A stretch of DNA of 19,395 nt. It comes from Fidelibacterota bacterium. GTDB taxonomy: Bacteria > Fidelibacterota > UBA2242 > JAFGTP01. The position numbers were made by a program, and so were the translations under genes. A model generated the notes under the pieces. That model did not search any database. It was not told the origin of the DNA and worked only from the letters and a program-made list of their open reading frames with translations. Positions within the stretch are counted from its first letter, which is position 1, and each line of letters starts with the position of its first letter. Below, piece after piece: positions 7,088 to 14,392 of the stretch. The stretch is taken from contig JAOZSG010000001.1 of the NCBI GenBank assembly GCA_029939785.1, forward strand, positions 1 through 19,395, written 5' to 3'.

Positions 7088-9076
7088 ATGAAAATAAAAC
7101 ATTTTTATTCGGAATTAGAAGCAATGAGAGCTTTTTATGATGAATTAGGAATTACACCAAACTACGATTGTAATACAGATGGAAGAGTAAATGGAACATT
7201 AGTAGAAATAAAACTAAATTCAACAGATATACCTTTCAAGCAACTTAAAAGATATATTAATGCATATAATTCATTAGCATTGCCAATACCACAATACTCA
7301 TTATTTATAAGTTTTAATCAAAGAGAGTTTACATTTATAAATAATGAAAATGAAAAAATTATAACAAAAGCAAAAGGGCAAAAAACGACAGATATGCTAA
7401 AATTCTTAAACAAAGAAGATTATATTAAGGGATGGATTAACGAATTTTCAATAGTATCATATAATGACTTATTCTATAAAAATAATCCTTCAACTAAAAA
7501 AGAAGACTTTATAGAAGAGGTGAAAAATCCTAAAACATTAAACATAGAACCATATAACTGGAATAAAACAGGTGATATGGAAAGGGATATTTTAGATTGT
7601 TTAGGATCAACGGAATTAAAGAAAAGACTAGGTGCATTTTTTACGCCTGATGAATATGTTAAAATATCAACTGAATACCTTAGAAATGCAATTAAAAGAG
7701 TACCAGAAGGACATGACTATATAATTCTTGATAGATGTGCAGGAACTGGAAATCTTGAAAAGTTTTTAACAGATGAGGAATTATCACATTGTATCTTAAA
7801 TACTTATGTTTATGCAGAGTGGACTACTTTAAAAGGAGTTTATGGCGATAGGGTAAGATGCATTATCCCTCATACTAAAGAATATAAAGATAACGATGGA
7901 TTATTGTCGGATGGGGATGCTTTATCGGAGAAATTTATAAAAAATCCTATAATAAAAAAATATATAAATAATCCAAAATGTATAATAATAATGCTAGAAA
8001 ATCCACCTTTCGGAGAACCACAAGCTGGAGCAGAAAGAGGGGAAAAAACACGGAAAAACACAACAAAAGATTATATCGCAATTAAAATGAAAGAAAAAGA
8101 TAATATAAAAAATAATGTACGCGAAATGGCAAATAAATTCATATGGTCAGCTTTCAAATATTACCTAAAAACAAATGATACATACATACTGTTTTCACCA
8201 ATAAAATATTGGAAATCACAACATATTATTCTAAGAAAATTTGAAGAAGGACATATATGTAACAGACTAAATTTTCATGCATCTGAAGGAGGAGTAACAT
8301 TAATTAGATGGACAAATATTAAAAGAAAAATAAAAATATTACCAATGACAAGTGATATTGGAAAAATAAATATATTATTTACAAAAAACGCTAATCATTC
8401 TATTTTTGATAATAAAGAAAAAGATAAAAATGGAATTGCATATCTTTTTAATTCTTCCTTTGAACCAAATTACAAAAATTGTTCTTTAAAAAATTATAGA
8501 ACTAAACCAGAAATAAAAGCTAGTATACCAAATAGATGGCTAAACAAAGAAAACCTATTTAAAAGATTACCACTATTTACTTCTAATTTTTATCCACATC
8601 AAAATTATACATCAAAAAACATTATATATAAATCATCAGACGGAGGAATTGAATATCAAAAAGATAAAAATTTCTTAAATGATTGTTTTATATGGTCTTG
8701 TTTATCACAACAAAATAAATGCATTTCAAATGACGAAATCAAAAATGAATTATGTTTATGCCAAAATACAGAAGCAGATAAATTATTAAACATAGAACAA
8801 CGCCATACGACACTATTAGAAAAATGGGAAGAAATACTTAAGATAGTAAAAACAACAGATGAGTATAATCCAAATTACACTTATGGATCTCATCAAATAA
8901 TTAAAGAAATAAATATTAAAGTAGAAACAGGAGGATACACTAAAAAGAATAAACCAATTTTGGAGCATAAACACACAGAATTAAATTCTTTAATAAAAGA
9001 TTTCAAAGAAGAATTAAAAATATTTTATGATAAATATTTAACTCCAAAGTTGTTTGAATACGAATTACTTAAATAA
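7088..9076 (+). CDS. Type IIG-like restriction-modification fusion (PD-(D/E)xK-like + N6-adenine methyltransferase)
   Basis: A 662-residue protein. The N-terminus has a nuclease-like arrangement: Asp31 in TDGRVNG and Glu40-x-Lys42 in LVEIKLN, with Glu9/Glu11 upstream, as in PD-(D/E)xK folds. A linker leads to the methyltransferase: LGAFFTP (181-187, the 'GqffTP' entry of N6-adenine enzymes), motif I DRCAGTGNLE (215-224) for AdoMet, and catalytic NPPF (305-308). The C-terminal ~230 residues are the likely target-recognition region. This single-chain layout fits type IIG enzymes that methylate adenine and cut DNA. A non-cutting methylase is the alternative if the N-terminal site is inactive. 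It is bracketed by identical terminators and has its own -10, so it forms an insulated unit, probably acquired cargo against competing DNA. Confidence 0.8.
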   Translation: MKIKHFYSELEAMRAFYDELGITPNYDCNTDGRVNGTLVEIKLNSTDIPFKQLKRYINAYNSLALPIPQYSLFISFNQREFTFINNENEKIITKAKGQKTTDMLKFLNKEDYIKGWINEFSIVSYNDLFYKNNPSTKKEDFIEEVKNPKTLNIEPYNWNKTGDMERDILDCLGSTELKKRLGAFFTPDEYVKISTEYLRNAIKRVPEGHDYIILDRCAGTGNLEKFLTDEELSHCILNTYVYAEWTTLKGVYGDRVRCIIPHTKEYKDNDGLLSDGDALSEKFIKNPIIKKYINNPKCIIIMLENPPFGEPQAGAERGEKTRKNTTKDYIAIKMKEKDNIKNNVREMANKFIWSAFKYYLKTNDTYILFSPIKYWKSQHIILRKFEEGHICNRLNFHASEGGVTLIRWTNIKRKIKILPMTSDIGKINILFTKNANHSIFDNKEKDKNGIAYLFNSSFEPNYKNCSLKNYRTKPEIKASIPNRWLNKENLFKRLPLFTSNFYPHQNYTSKNIIYKSSDGGIEYQKDKNFLNDCFIWSCLSQQNKCISNDEIKNELCLCQNTEADKLLNIEQRHTTLLEKWEEILKIVKTTDEYNPNYTYGSHQIIKEINIKVETGGYTKKNKPILEHKHTELNSLIKDFKEELKIFYDKYLTPKLFEYELLK

Positions 9077-9082
9077 AACACT

Positions 9083-9113
9083 AAAAGCCAGCTCGAAAGA
9101 GTTGGCTTTTTTT
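9083..9113 (+). terminator. Intrinsic terminator, copy 2
   Basis: Identical in sequence to the terminator at 7014-7044: 12-bp stem, GAAA loop, seven T. It begins seven bases after the stop codon of the type IIG-like gene and so bounds this gene on its downstream side. Confidence 0.9.
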
Positions 9114-9115
9114 AT

Positions 9116-9428
9116 GTTAGCTAAAGGTATGCACTAATGAGGTCTCTATTTTTTAAAAAGCACTAAAAGCGTATAGGAGTCGTCAAAAAACAAAAAAACA
9201 AGAAACGTATACTTTTCTTGTTTTTTATAATTAAAGAAAAAAATACTTAGAAGAAATTCACCAGAAAAATGTGGGTAACTCCAGTAAACCCTTCAATAAT
9301 AACGCATTTTTTTGCCCTAAGGTTTCAAAACAAAACGTCAAAGACACAAGAAAAGGAGCTGCTTTTTTTTTTACTTCTTTTTCATTGTGGTTCTTTTTGC
9401 TTTAAATTTAATTATACAACAAATATAA
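9116..9428. other. Intergenic convergence region
   Basis: No gene is supported here. The region separates plus-strand genes (to 9076) from minus-strand genes (from 9429). It contains the bidirectional terminator at 9193-9226, a third short copy of CACTAAAAGC near 9161, and T-rich runs around 9308 and 9365. A plus-strand frame at 9269-9466 codes a Phe-rich, unlikely product that overlaps the next gene and is rejected. Confidence 0.6.
9193..9226. terminator. Bidirectional intrinsic terminator
   Basis: A perfect 13-bp stem, AAAAAACAAGAAA (9193-9205) with TTTCTTGTTTTTT (9214-9226) and an 8-base loop. The arms end in A and T runs, so either strand's transcript would end in U after a hairpin. It lies where opposing operons meet. 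Confidence 0.75.
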
Positions 9429-9692
9429 TTACTTGCAAACTATTTTTAAAAAATCCTTTAAAATAGTTTCTTTTTTAAGTTCTCCAAATTCTTTTTTCGG
9501 AATAATCTTTATAGCTTTCTCTAATTCTTCTTCGTTAATTAAAAAACCATGATCGTGAAACAAATTCACAAGCATGGTTAAAATAACTATAAAACTCCAA
9601 CCAGAACAATCCTCATTAGAGCTTAGTTTTTTTAAGATAAAAGAAATATTTTTGCCAGCTTTACGATATTTAATCGCACTAGTAGTATACAT
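9429..9692 (-). CDS. Hypothetical protein, 87 aa
   Basis: Not recognised. The 87-residue product (starts MYTTSAIKYRKAGKNISF) is basic and helical, with a hydrophobic central helix (WSFIVILTMLVNLF) that could be a membrane segment or the core of a small fold, and a charged C-terminal half. It is the last gene of the RecA operon, two bases after the zinc-ribbon gene, and runs into the convergent terminator region. Confidence 0.55.
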   Translation of the reverse strand: MYTTSAIKYRKAGKNISFILKKLSSNEDCSGWSFIVILTMLVNLFHDHGFLINEEELEKAIKIIPKKEFGELKKETILKDFLKIVCK

Positions 9693-9694
9693 AT

Positions 9695-9982
9695 TTAAGC
9701 AAGTAATTTATCAGCCATTGTTTTATCAGCTTTTTTAAAGCCTTTCTTTTTTAGTATTTCACTATATTCATCGGTTTCTCTGTTTTTAGTAGACATAAAA
9801 GTAGAATGAAATCCACATTTACGACATAAAAACTGAACAGTTGAAGGATATTCTGTTTCACCAAATTCAAACAAAGGAACTATTTTCCAGTCATTTTCAC
9901 CACATTTCTTACAATCTTTTCTACTAACCTCTTTTTGTACATCGTGCATTAATTTTTTTCTTCTAAATTCTTGATCTTTCAT
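9695..9982 (-). CDS. Zinc-ribbon protein, 95 aa
   Basis: A 95-residue protein with two CxxC pairs, Cys24/Cys27 (DCKKCGENDW) and Cys53/Cys56 (FLCRKCGFHS), spaced as in a zinc ribbon. The N- and C-terminal parts are lysine-rich helices. Its ATG overlaps the RecA stop (ATGA), so it is translationally coupled to RecA and may work with it in recombination or DNA binding; that is inferred from position. No known family recognised beyond the ribbon. Confidence 0.65.
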   Translation of the reverse strand: MKDQEFRRKKLMHDVQKEVSRKDCKKCGENDWKIVPLFEFGETEYPSTVQFLCRKCGFHSTFMSTKNRETDEYSEILKKKGFKKADKTMADKLLA

Positions 9983-10965
9983 ATATCTTTGTTATATTTT
10001 AATACTGCGGCATCAACTTTTTTAAGTAAAGCTTTATCAGTATTTAATGTTTCAATAGCAATCTTTCTACCAACTCCAAGTTCTTTATTTTTAAAGCTAA
10101 AAGTAATACCGCTTTTCTTTATTATACCATTTTCTACGGCAATATCAAATAAATCAGAATTAACATCGATACCTTTTGCATAAAGAAGCTCTATTTTTCC
10201 TTTTCTAAAAGGTGGTGCAACCTTGTTTTTCACAGCACATAAATGCATTTCGTTTCCAATAACCTCTTCTTTTGCTCCTAGTATTTTTTTGCCTTTTCTA
10301 ACCTCTAATCTTACACTCGCATAAAATCTAAGTGCTTTTCCTCCACTTGTAGTGGTTTTGTTTCCAAAATAAACTCCAATATTGTCTCTCAATTGGTTAA
10401 TAAAGATGATGGTAGTTTTTGAAGTGGAAACAGATCCAGTTAACATTCTTAAAGCCTTGCTCATCATTCTAGCTTGCAAAGCAACGCTTGCTTTGTCAAT
10501 CTCTCCTTCAAGTTCTGCTTTTGGAACTAGGGAAGAAACACTGTCTACAACTATTAAATCAAACTCTTTAGTTTTAACTGCATCAATAATAATATCAAAA
10601 GCTTCCTCACCAGTTTCTGGCTGAGAAATATACAAACTATCATCAATCTTAACTCCTATATCACTATAATATTCTTTCGAAAAGGAAAATTCAGCGTCAA
10701 CCCATAGGACTTTTCCTTCCTTTTTTTGAACTTCAGACACAATATGTGCTGCCATGGTGCTTTTACCACTGCTTTCTAGTCCGTGGATTTCTACTATTCT
10801 ACCTACTGGCATTCCTTTTCCAAAAACATAATCAAGTGTATGACACCCAGTTGAAAAAGTGTCTATATCAAGTATATCTTTAGAGTTTGACTTCATTATT
10901 GTATTTGCACCATATGATTTATTTGCCTTTTTAAGCATTTCGTCTAGACTTAATTCTTTTTTCAT
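9979..10965 (-). CDS. recA: RecA recombinase
   Basis: A complete 328-residue RecA-family recombinase that forms filaments on single-stranded DNA and catalyses ATP-dependent strand exchange. Visible: Walker A GLESSGKST (62-70), WVDAEFSF (88-95, equivalent to the IDAEHA block), Walker B LIVVDSVSSLVP (138-148), the GEIDKASVALQARMMSKALR loop-1 region, FINQLRDNIGVYFGN (188-202) and TTTSGGKALRFYASVRL (loop 2 and after). The family usually has a longer C-terminal acidic tail; here it is short, as in many phage RecA proteins. No intein. It is translationally coupled to the zinc-ribbon gene. It probably serves phage recombination-dependent replication or repair. Confidence 0.95.
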   Translation of the reverse strand: MKKELSLDEMLKKANKSYGANTIMKSNSKDILDIDTFSTGCHTLDYVFGKGMPVGRIVEIHGLESSGKSTMAAHIVSEVQKKEGKVLWVDAEFSFSKEYYSDIGVKIDDSLYISQPETGEEAFDIIIDAVKTKEFDLIVVDSVSSLVPKAELEGEIDKASVALQARMMSKALRMLTGSVSTSKTTIIFINQLRDNIGVYFGNKTTTSGGKALRFYASVRLEVRKGKKILGAKEEVIGNEMHLCAVKNKVAPPFRKGKIELLYAKGIDVNSDLFDIAVENGIIKKSGITFSFKNKELGVGRKIAIETLNTDKALLKKVDAAVLKYNKDI

Positions 10966-10969
10966 AGTT

Positions 10970-11452
10970 TTAATTTAAAATAGTTAATAAATCATCTTTG
11001 CACTCCTTTATCAGCTCTATACAATCATTTGGAGATTTTAAAAAACCTATATCAGAAGTTGGTTTGTATCTTACGTGTAAGTCATAATGAATTATTTCAT
11101 CTAAAGTATCTACAGATAAAGTAAGTTTATCTTCTGGGCTAAGCCAATCCGCCCAAGTGTCTGGATTGTATCCAAGATTGTCTTTGATATATTTTTTAAC
11201 CCTAACAATTGCTTCTAGTTTTTTAACTTTATCCTCTGTTTTCCTTTCTGTTTCGAAAAAATTACCTATACTGATATAGTTATCACACTCAAGGTTGTCC
11301 TTGTATATTTCCTCATGAACTTGTCCATAGGCGTTTATATAATAAAAATTATCACCTATCTCGATTTCTCCTTTTCTATTTTTTTCTGATTTTTCCATCA
11401 GAAAATCTCTAATCTCCTCTAATAATTTAATTGTCTTGTCTAATTTTTTCAT
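10970..11452 (-). CDS. Phage-type hypothetical protein with coiled-coil N-terminus, 160 aa
   Basis: A 160-residue protein. An N-terminal coiled-coil helix (KTIKLLEEIRDFLMEK) leads to a segment GDNFYYINAYGQVHEEIYKDN, followed by YISIGNFFETERKTEDKVKKLEAI. This 'G..YYyin..G.v....w.n...d...y..GN.F.teeeA...v' arrangement is a frequent pattern in phage proteins of unknown role. It lies four bases upstream of recA and is co-transcribed with it. There is no catalytic motif or membrane segment. Confidence 0.65.
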   Translation of the reverse strand: MKKLDKTIKLLEEIRDFLMEKSEKNRKGEIEIGDNFYYINAYGQVHEEIYKDNLECDNYISIGNFFETERKTEDKVKKLEAIVRVKKYIKDNLGYNPDTWADWLSPEDKLTLSVDTLDEIIHYDLHVRYKPTSDIGFLKSPNDCIELIKECKDDLLTILN

Positions 11453-11476
11453 AATTTTTTATTATTTAATATTAAA

Positions 11477-11668
11477 TTAGCTAATTATTGTCTTAACTGG
11501 TTTAATGCTTCTTTGAAAACCGAGAGATCTCTCAACATCATACTTTTTAAATCCAATCCTATTTCCTACTGGAGCAGAAATTATTACTCTCTCATTGTCT
11601 ATTATTCCTAAAACCTCATATAGTTCATCATCTCTATTAAAAATTGCTCCTAGTTCTAATTTTTTCAT
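11477..11668 (-). CDS. Small beta-rich protein, 63 aa
   Basis: A 63-residue protein (starts MKKLELGAIFNRDDELYEVLG). Its alternating hydrophobic pattern and short turns (VLGIIDNERVIISAPVGNRIGF) suggest a small SH3-like beta barrel. Not recognised. It is nine bases downstream of the 3D-domain gene and belongs to the same operon as recA. Confidence 0.55.
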   Translation of the reverse strand: MKKLELGAIFNRDDELYEVLGIIDNERVIISAPVGNRIGFKKYDVERSLGFQRSIKPVKTIIS

Positions 11669-11677
11669 AATTTTAAA

Positions 11678-12148
11678 CTATTTAATAATCCGAACTCCTA
11701 AAATTTGTCTTCCAAATTTTAAAGCCCTTTTTTTCTCACTTAACTTCATCGCTATATCTACAGATTGACTATACCGACTAGCTAATCGATCTATAACTCT
11801 GCATTGACCATAATGTTCTATCTCAAGAATTGTATTAAATGGAACAAAATTAGCTGCACAAACTTTTTCTCCTAATTCTAACAATTTACAAACATTTTCT
11901 CCATTAGCAGAAATGCAAGGATCTCCACTACACTGATTTATGTCCCCAGCATTATATGCGCTAATACTCCTAAAAACTACATGCTTTTTCTCAATAATTG
12001 GCTCTACCATGTTTTTCTTCTCTACTCCCTTATAAACTACCCATTCCTGACTTGAAAGACTTTCTATTTCCGTATATGCGTTCAACGTAACTACATATAA
12101 GAAGGCAATGTAAAAAATAGCTATCCAGCCCATGTACAAAATCCTCAT
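11678..12148 (-). CDS. 3D-domain (RlpA/MltA-like) cell-wall protein with N-terminal membrane anchor
   Basis: A 156-residue protein. An N-terminal hydrophobic segment (MGWIAIFYIAFLYVV, residues 6-20) serves as signal anchor and exports the rest. The C-terminal domain is a 3D double-psi beta barrel: SAYN (63-66), SGDPCISANGENVC (74-87), VCAANFVPFNTILEI (96-110) and VIDRLASRYSQSVDIAM (118-134). The Asp residues 76, 120 and 131 match the three aspartates that name the family. Relatives cut peptidoglycan glycan strands (lytic transglycosylase fold). It may act in lysis or wall remodelling; the anchor suggests a cell-attached enzyme. The ANG-x-NVC / AANF-x-PF-x-T style resembles proteins I associate with Patescibacteria. 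It has its own promoter at 12177-12205. Confidence 0.8.
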   Translation of the reverse strand: MRILYMGWIAIFYIAFLYVVTLNAYTEIESLSSQEWVVYKGVEKKNMVEPIIEKKHVVFRSISAYNAGDINQCSGDPCISANGENVCKLLELGEKVCAANFVPFNTILEIEHYGQCRVIDRLASRYSQSVDIAMKLSEKKRALKFGRQILGVRIIK

Positions 12149-12176
12149 AACTTTAATTTTAATTAATTATACATTC

Positions 12177-12205
12177 ACTATACAGTATTACTTGACACTT
12201 GTCAA
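12177..12205 (-). promoter_or_regulatory. Sigma70-type promoter of the 3D-domain gene, with palindrome over the -35
   Basis: On the minus strand TTGACA (12205-12200), a 17-bp spacer and TATAGT (12182-12177). The -35 lies in an inverted repeat CTTGACA-AG-TGTCAAG (12191-12206), a possible operator. It begins just after the primase-helicase stop and would start the transcript through recA. Confidence 0.8.
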
Positions 12206-12212
12206 GCCCTCC

Positions 12213-13949
12213 TTAGAATTCATAAAAATCATTAAATATAGCGTCTTCAAATCTACCGTCTATAAAATATATTACTCTACCACATTCTGGATAACCTCTT
12301 CCTTTTTGAAGATAAAGCGATGTTTCAAATCTATCTATTCCTGTAGCATCTTCTTTCTGATTTCTTTCAACTTTGACTATTCTATCAGCACCATCGGCTA
12401 TTTTTCCACTACCTGCTAATTCGTCCATTCCATAATCCTTACCGCTAGATTTTTTTCTATAATGATGAATTAGTATAACTGGTATCCCAGTATCTGATGT
12501 AAAGCTCAATATTCCTTCAACTATTCTTTTCTGCCTCTCAATATCGCTTTGATTCGATTCGTTCGTTATTAAATCTAAATTGTCTATAAAAACTAAATCA
12601 GTCCCTTCTTCATCTCTTATAATCGCCTCTAGAACATTCCATGTTTTATTTTTTACATTTCTAAGTCCTTTAAATACAAGTTTTTCAACAGACTTTAGCT
12701 CTTTTATTCTTTTGTCGTACAACTTCTTTTTATCCTTTGGTATACTATAATCATATTCCTCTTCTATCGTTATTTTTGAATACTTTCTAGCAAAATCATC
12801 TAATATTTCACTCTCATTCATCTCCAGTGACATATAAATTGTTTTATGCCCTAATTCAGCATTCTTTATCGCCATATCGAAAGAATAAGTAGTCTTACCA
12901 GATCCTCTAGATGCTCCCATGATGATAAAATTAGATGGTTTAATTATAGCAAAACTAACATCTAATTGTCTTGTTCCCCATGTAAATCGTTTCTCTTTTT
13001 TCATTATGTCTAACTTTACAGGCTTTTCTTTTTTAACTTTTTCAACTATTTCTTGTGTTTCAATCTCTTTTCTTGTTTGAATATTAAATCTATTACAAAT
13101 CCACCTATAAGCTTCCTTATTGTTTATACCTAAAGTATTTGCAACTACTGTTATTTTATTGCCTTTTTGGGTTAGCGTTGAAGAGCCTCCGTTAGCTATA
13201 TATTGCCCGTCTCCATCTCTTCCTACGAAGACTCCTCTTTTTCCATCTTGATTAATAACTCTTCCTATACTGTCAAATTCTATTCTTTGTCCAATTTCAG
13301 CCATTACAGCGACGTAAATGTCTTTAATGTCCAGATTGTCGATTCCGTTGCTAAAAGTGTTCAGGGGCATAGATTTTTGCCCTGTGCGAGGTTCTGAGTA
13401 AGGAAACTTGGTCAACAATTCTTTGTACGAATATTTTTTCATACTTCCCTTTGAAAGAGTGCACAAAAACTTGTCATCTCCTTTGCAATGAAAATATCCA
13501 GGAGCCCTCATTATTCTGGCTAAATCTTTAACTTTGTCCCCAGCACTTCCCAGTAATATTGAAAAGTCAATAACACCGAGCAATATTCTTTTGTATGTTT
13601 CCGCATTTTTTACATCTTTATCTTCAAGCTCCCAGTACGGATGTAATCCATTTTTTGTCTCGATTGTAAAAGTCGGCTCACAATGTTCTTTCAAGTCCTT
13701 TATTGCTTGTAGTTTTAGCTCTGAAACATCTTTTTTCTCACCTTCTTTTTTAAAATCAAAATCACAATAAATATAATTAAGTTCTTGGATGAGTTCATTT
13801 CCCCTTCTGTTTCCTTTCATTATATTTACGGTTTGAAAAATTCCGTAACCTTCGTCATTAAATGTTTTTAATTGTGCGGTATCTATAAACTCAAAAACTC
13901 TAGTTTCTTTGCACTTTTTATTTTCAGGAATTGCAACATAAATTCTCAT
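12213..13949 (-). CDS. Replicative primase-helicase fusion (RepB-like AEP primase + DnaB-type RecA-fold ATPase)
   Basis: A 578-residue protein joining two replication activities. Residues 1-185 are an archaeo-eukaryotic primase domain: YCDFDF with catalytic Asp63 and Asp65, TKNGLHPYW with His103 (the sxH motif), and RIMRAPGYFHCK (145-156). Residues ~210-290 hold a small Gly-rich domain (GRDGDGQYIANGG) that may bind the template. Residues 320-578 are a RecA-fold helicase/ATPase: Walker A GASRGSGKTT (345-354), SLEMNESE (374-381), Walker B LVFIDNLD (452-459) and ILIHHYRKK (492-500). It would unwind the fork and make primers for phage DNA replication. DUF3310 lies just upstream, and a catalytically dead copy of its primase domain lies at 17158-17733. 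Confidence 0.9.
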   Translation of the reverse strand: MRIYVAIPENKKCKETRVFEFIDTAQLKTFNDEGYGIFQTVNIMKGNRRGNELIQELNYIYCDFDFKKEGEKKDVSELKLQAIKDLKEHCEPTFTIETKNGLHPYWELEDKDVKNAETYKRILLGVIDFSILLGSAGDKVKDLARIMRAPGYFHCKGDDKFLCTLSKGSMKKYSYKELLTKFPYSEPRTGQKSMPLNTFSNGIDNLDIKDIYVAVMAEIGQRIEFDSIGRVINQDGKRGVFVGRDGDGQYIANGGSSTLTQKGNKITVVANTLGINNKEAYRWICNRFNIQTRKEIETQEIVEKVKKEKPVKLDIMKKEKRFTWGTRQLDVSFAIIKPSNFIIMGASRGSGKTTYSFDMAIKNAELGHKTIYMSLEMNESEILDDFARKYSKITIEEEYDYSIPKDKKKLYDKRIKELKSVEKLVFKGLRNVKNKTWNVLEAIIRDEEGTDLVFIDNLDLITNESNQSDIERQKRIVEGILSFTSDTGIPVILIHHYRKKSSGKDYGMDELAGSGKIADGADRIVKVERNQKEDATGIDRFETSLYLQKGRGYPECGRVIYFIDGRFEDAIFNDFYEF

Positions 13950-13971
13950 ATTTTTATTTTAAATTTAATTA

Positions 13972-14193
13972 CTACTTTTTCTCTTCTCTCTCAATTAATA
14001 CCGATAATAAATGAGCTGCTTTTTTTAAATCCTCTACCCCATTTTTAACTTTATATCTACAAATATACTTGATAATTGCACCTTCTACAAATGGAATATT
14101 ATTTTCCATAAAAAATACCAATGGTTGGATTTTCATATCTTTGTAATGATTACCACCAATTTGAATTTCTAATGCTTTTGATTTTTTTTTCAT
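13972..14193 (-). CDS. DUF3310 protein
   Basis: A 73-residue protein with the full DUF3310 signature: GGNHYKDMKIQPLVFFMENNIP, then EGAIIKYICRYKVKNGVEDLKKAAHLL. This small, highly conserved phage family, often next to replication genes, has been linked to nucleotide metabolism but has no firmly established reaction that I can state. It lies between the replisome-organizer-like gene and the primase-helicase, in keeping with a replication-related role. Confidence 0.9.
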   Translation of the reverse strand: MKKKSKALEIQIGGNHYKDMKIQPLVFFMENNIPFVEGAIIKYICRYKVKNGVEDLKKAAHLLSVLIEREEKK

Positions 14194-14298
14194 ATAAATT
14201 TATTACTTATTAGCTAATATTAGTTATTTATAGATATGTTCTTTGCCTTTATATTTCTAAAACCTCACACAAGCCTCTCTAAACGATTTTAATGCCTT

Positions 14299-14307
14299 AG
14301 TGGATAA
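14299..14307 (-). promoter_or_regulatory. Single DnaA-box-like sequence
   Basis: TTATCCACT on the minus strand differs by one base from the TTATCCACA DnaA box. It sits in the 194-base gap between DUF3310 and the replisome-organizer-like gene, where an origin would be plausible. Only one box was seen and no iterons, so this is weak. Confidence 0.2.
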
Positions 14308-14349
14308 CTTATACCTTTTTTGCTTTTAAATCTAACCAGTATGGCAAAT

Positions 14350-14392
14350 TTTAACACAGGAGAGATTATAGATGTCGTTTGTTTGTGTTAAA
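14350..14392. repeat. Inverted repeat at the 3' end of the replisome-organizer-like gene
   Basis: TTTAACACA (14350-14358) and TGTGTTAAA (14384-14392) form a 9-bp stem with a 25-base loop, one arm spanning the stop codon. No T-run follows on either strand, so it is not a standard terminator; it may be a protein site or an RNA-stability hairpin. Confidence 0.45.

Noticed and set aside
9155..9175. Third copy of CACTAAAAGC found in both terminators
   Set aside because: Only ten bases match and no GCCAGCTC stem follows; too short to be called a terminator copy.
9269..9466. Plus-strand frame of 65 codons
   Set aside because: Phe/Leu-rich low-complexity product, lies in the convergent terminator region and overlaps the minus-strand gene ending at 9429.
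14210..14390. Replication origin in the gap before DUF3310
   Set aside because: One DnaA-like box and one inverted repeat, but no iterons or box cluster; not enough to call an origin.
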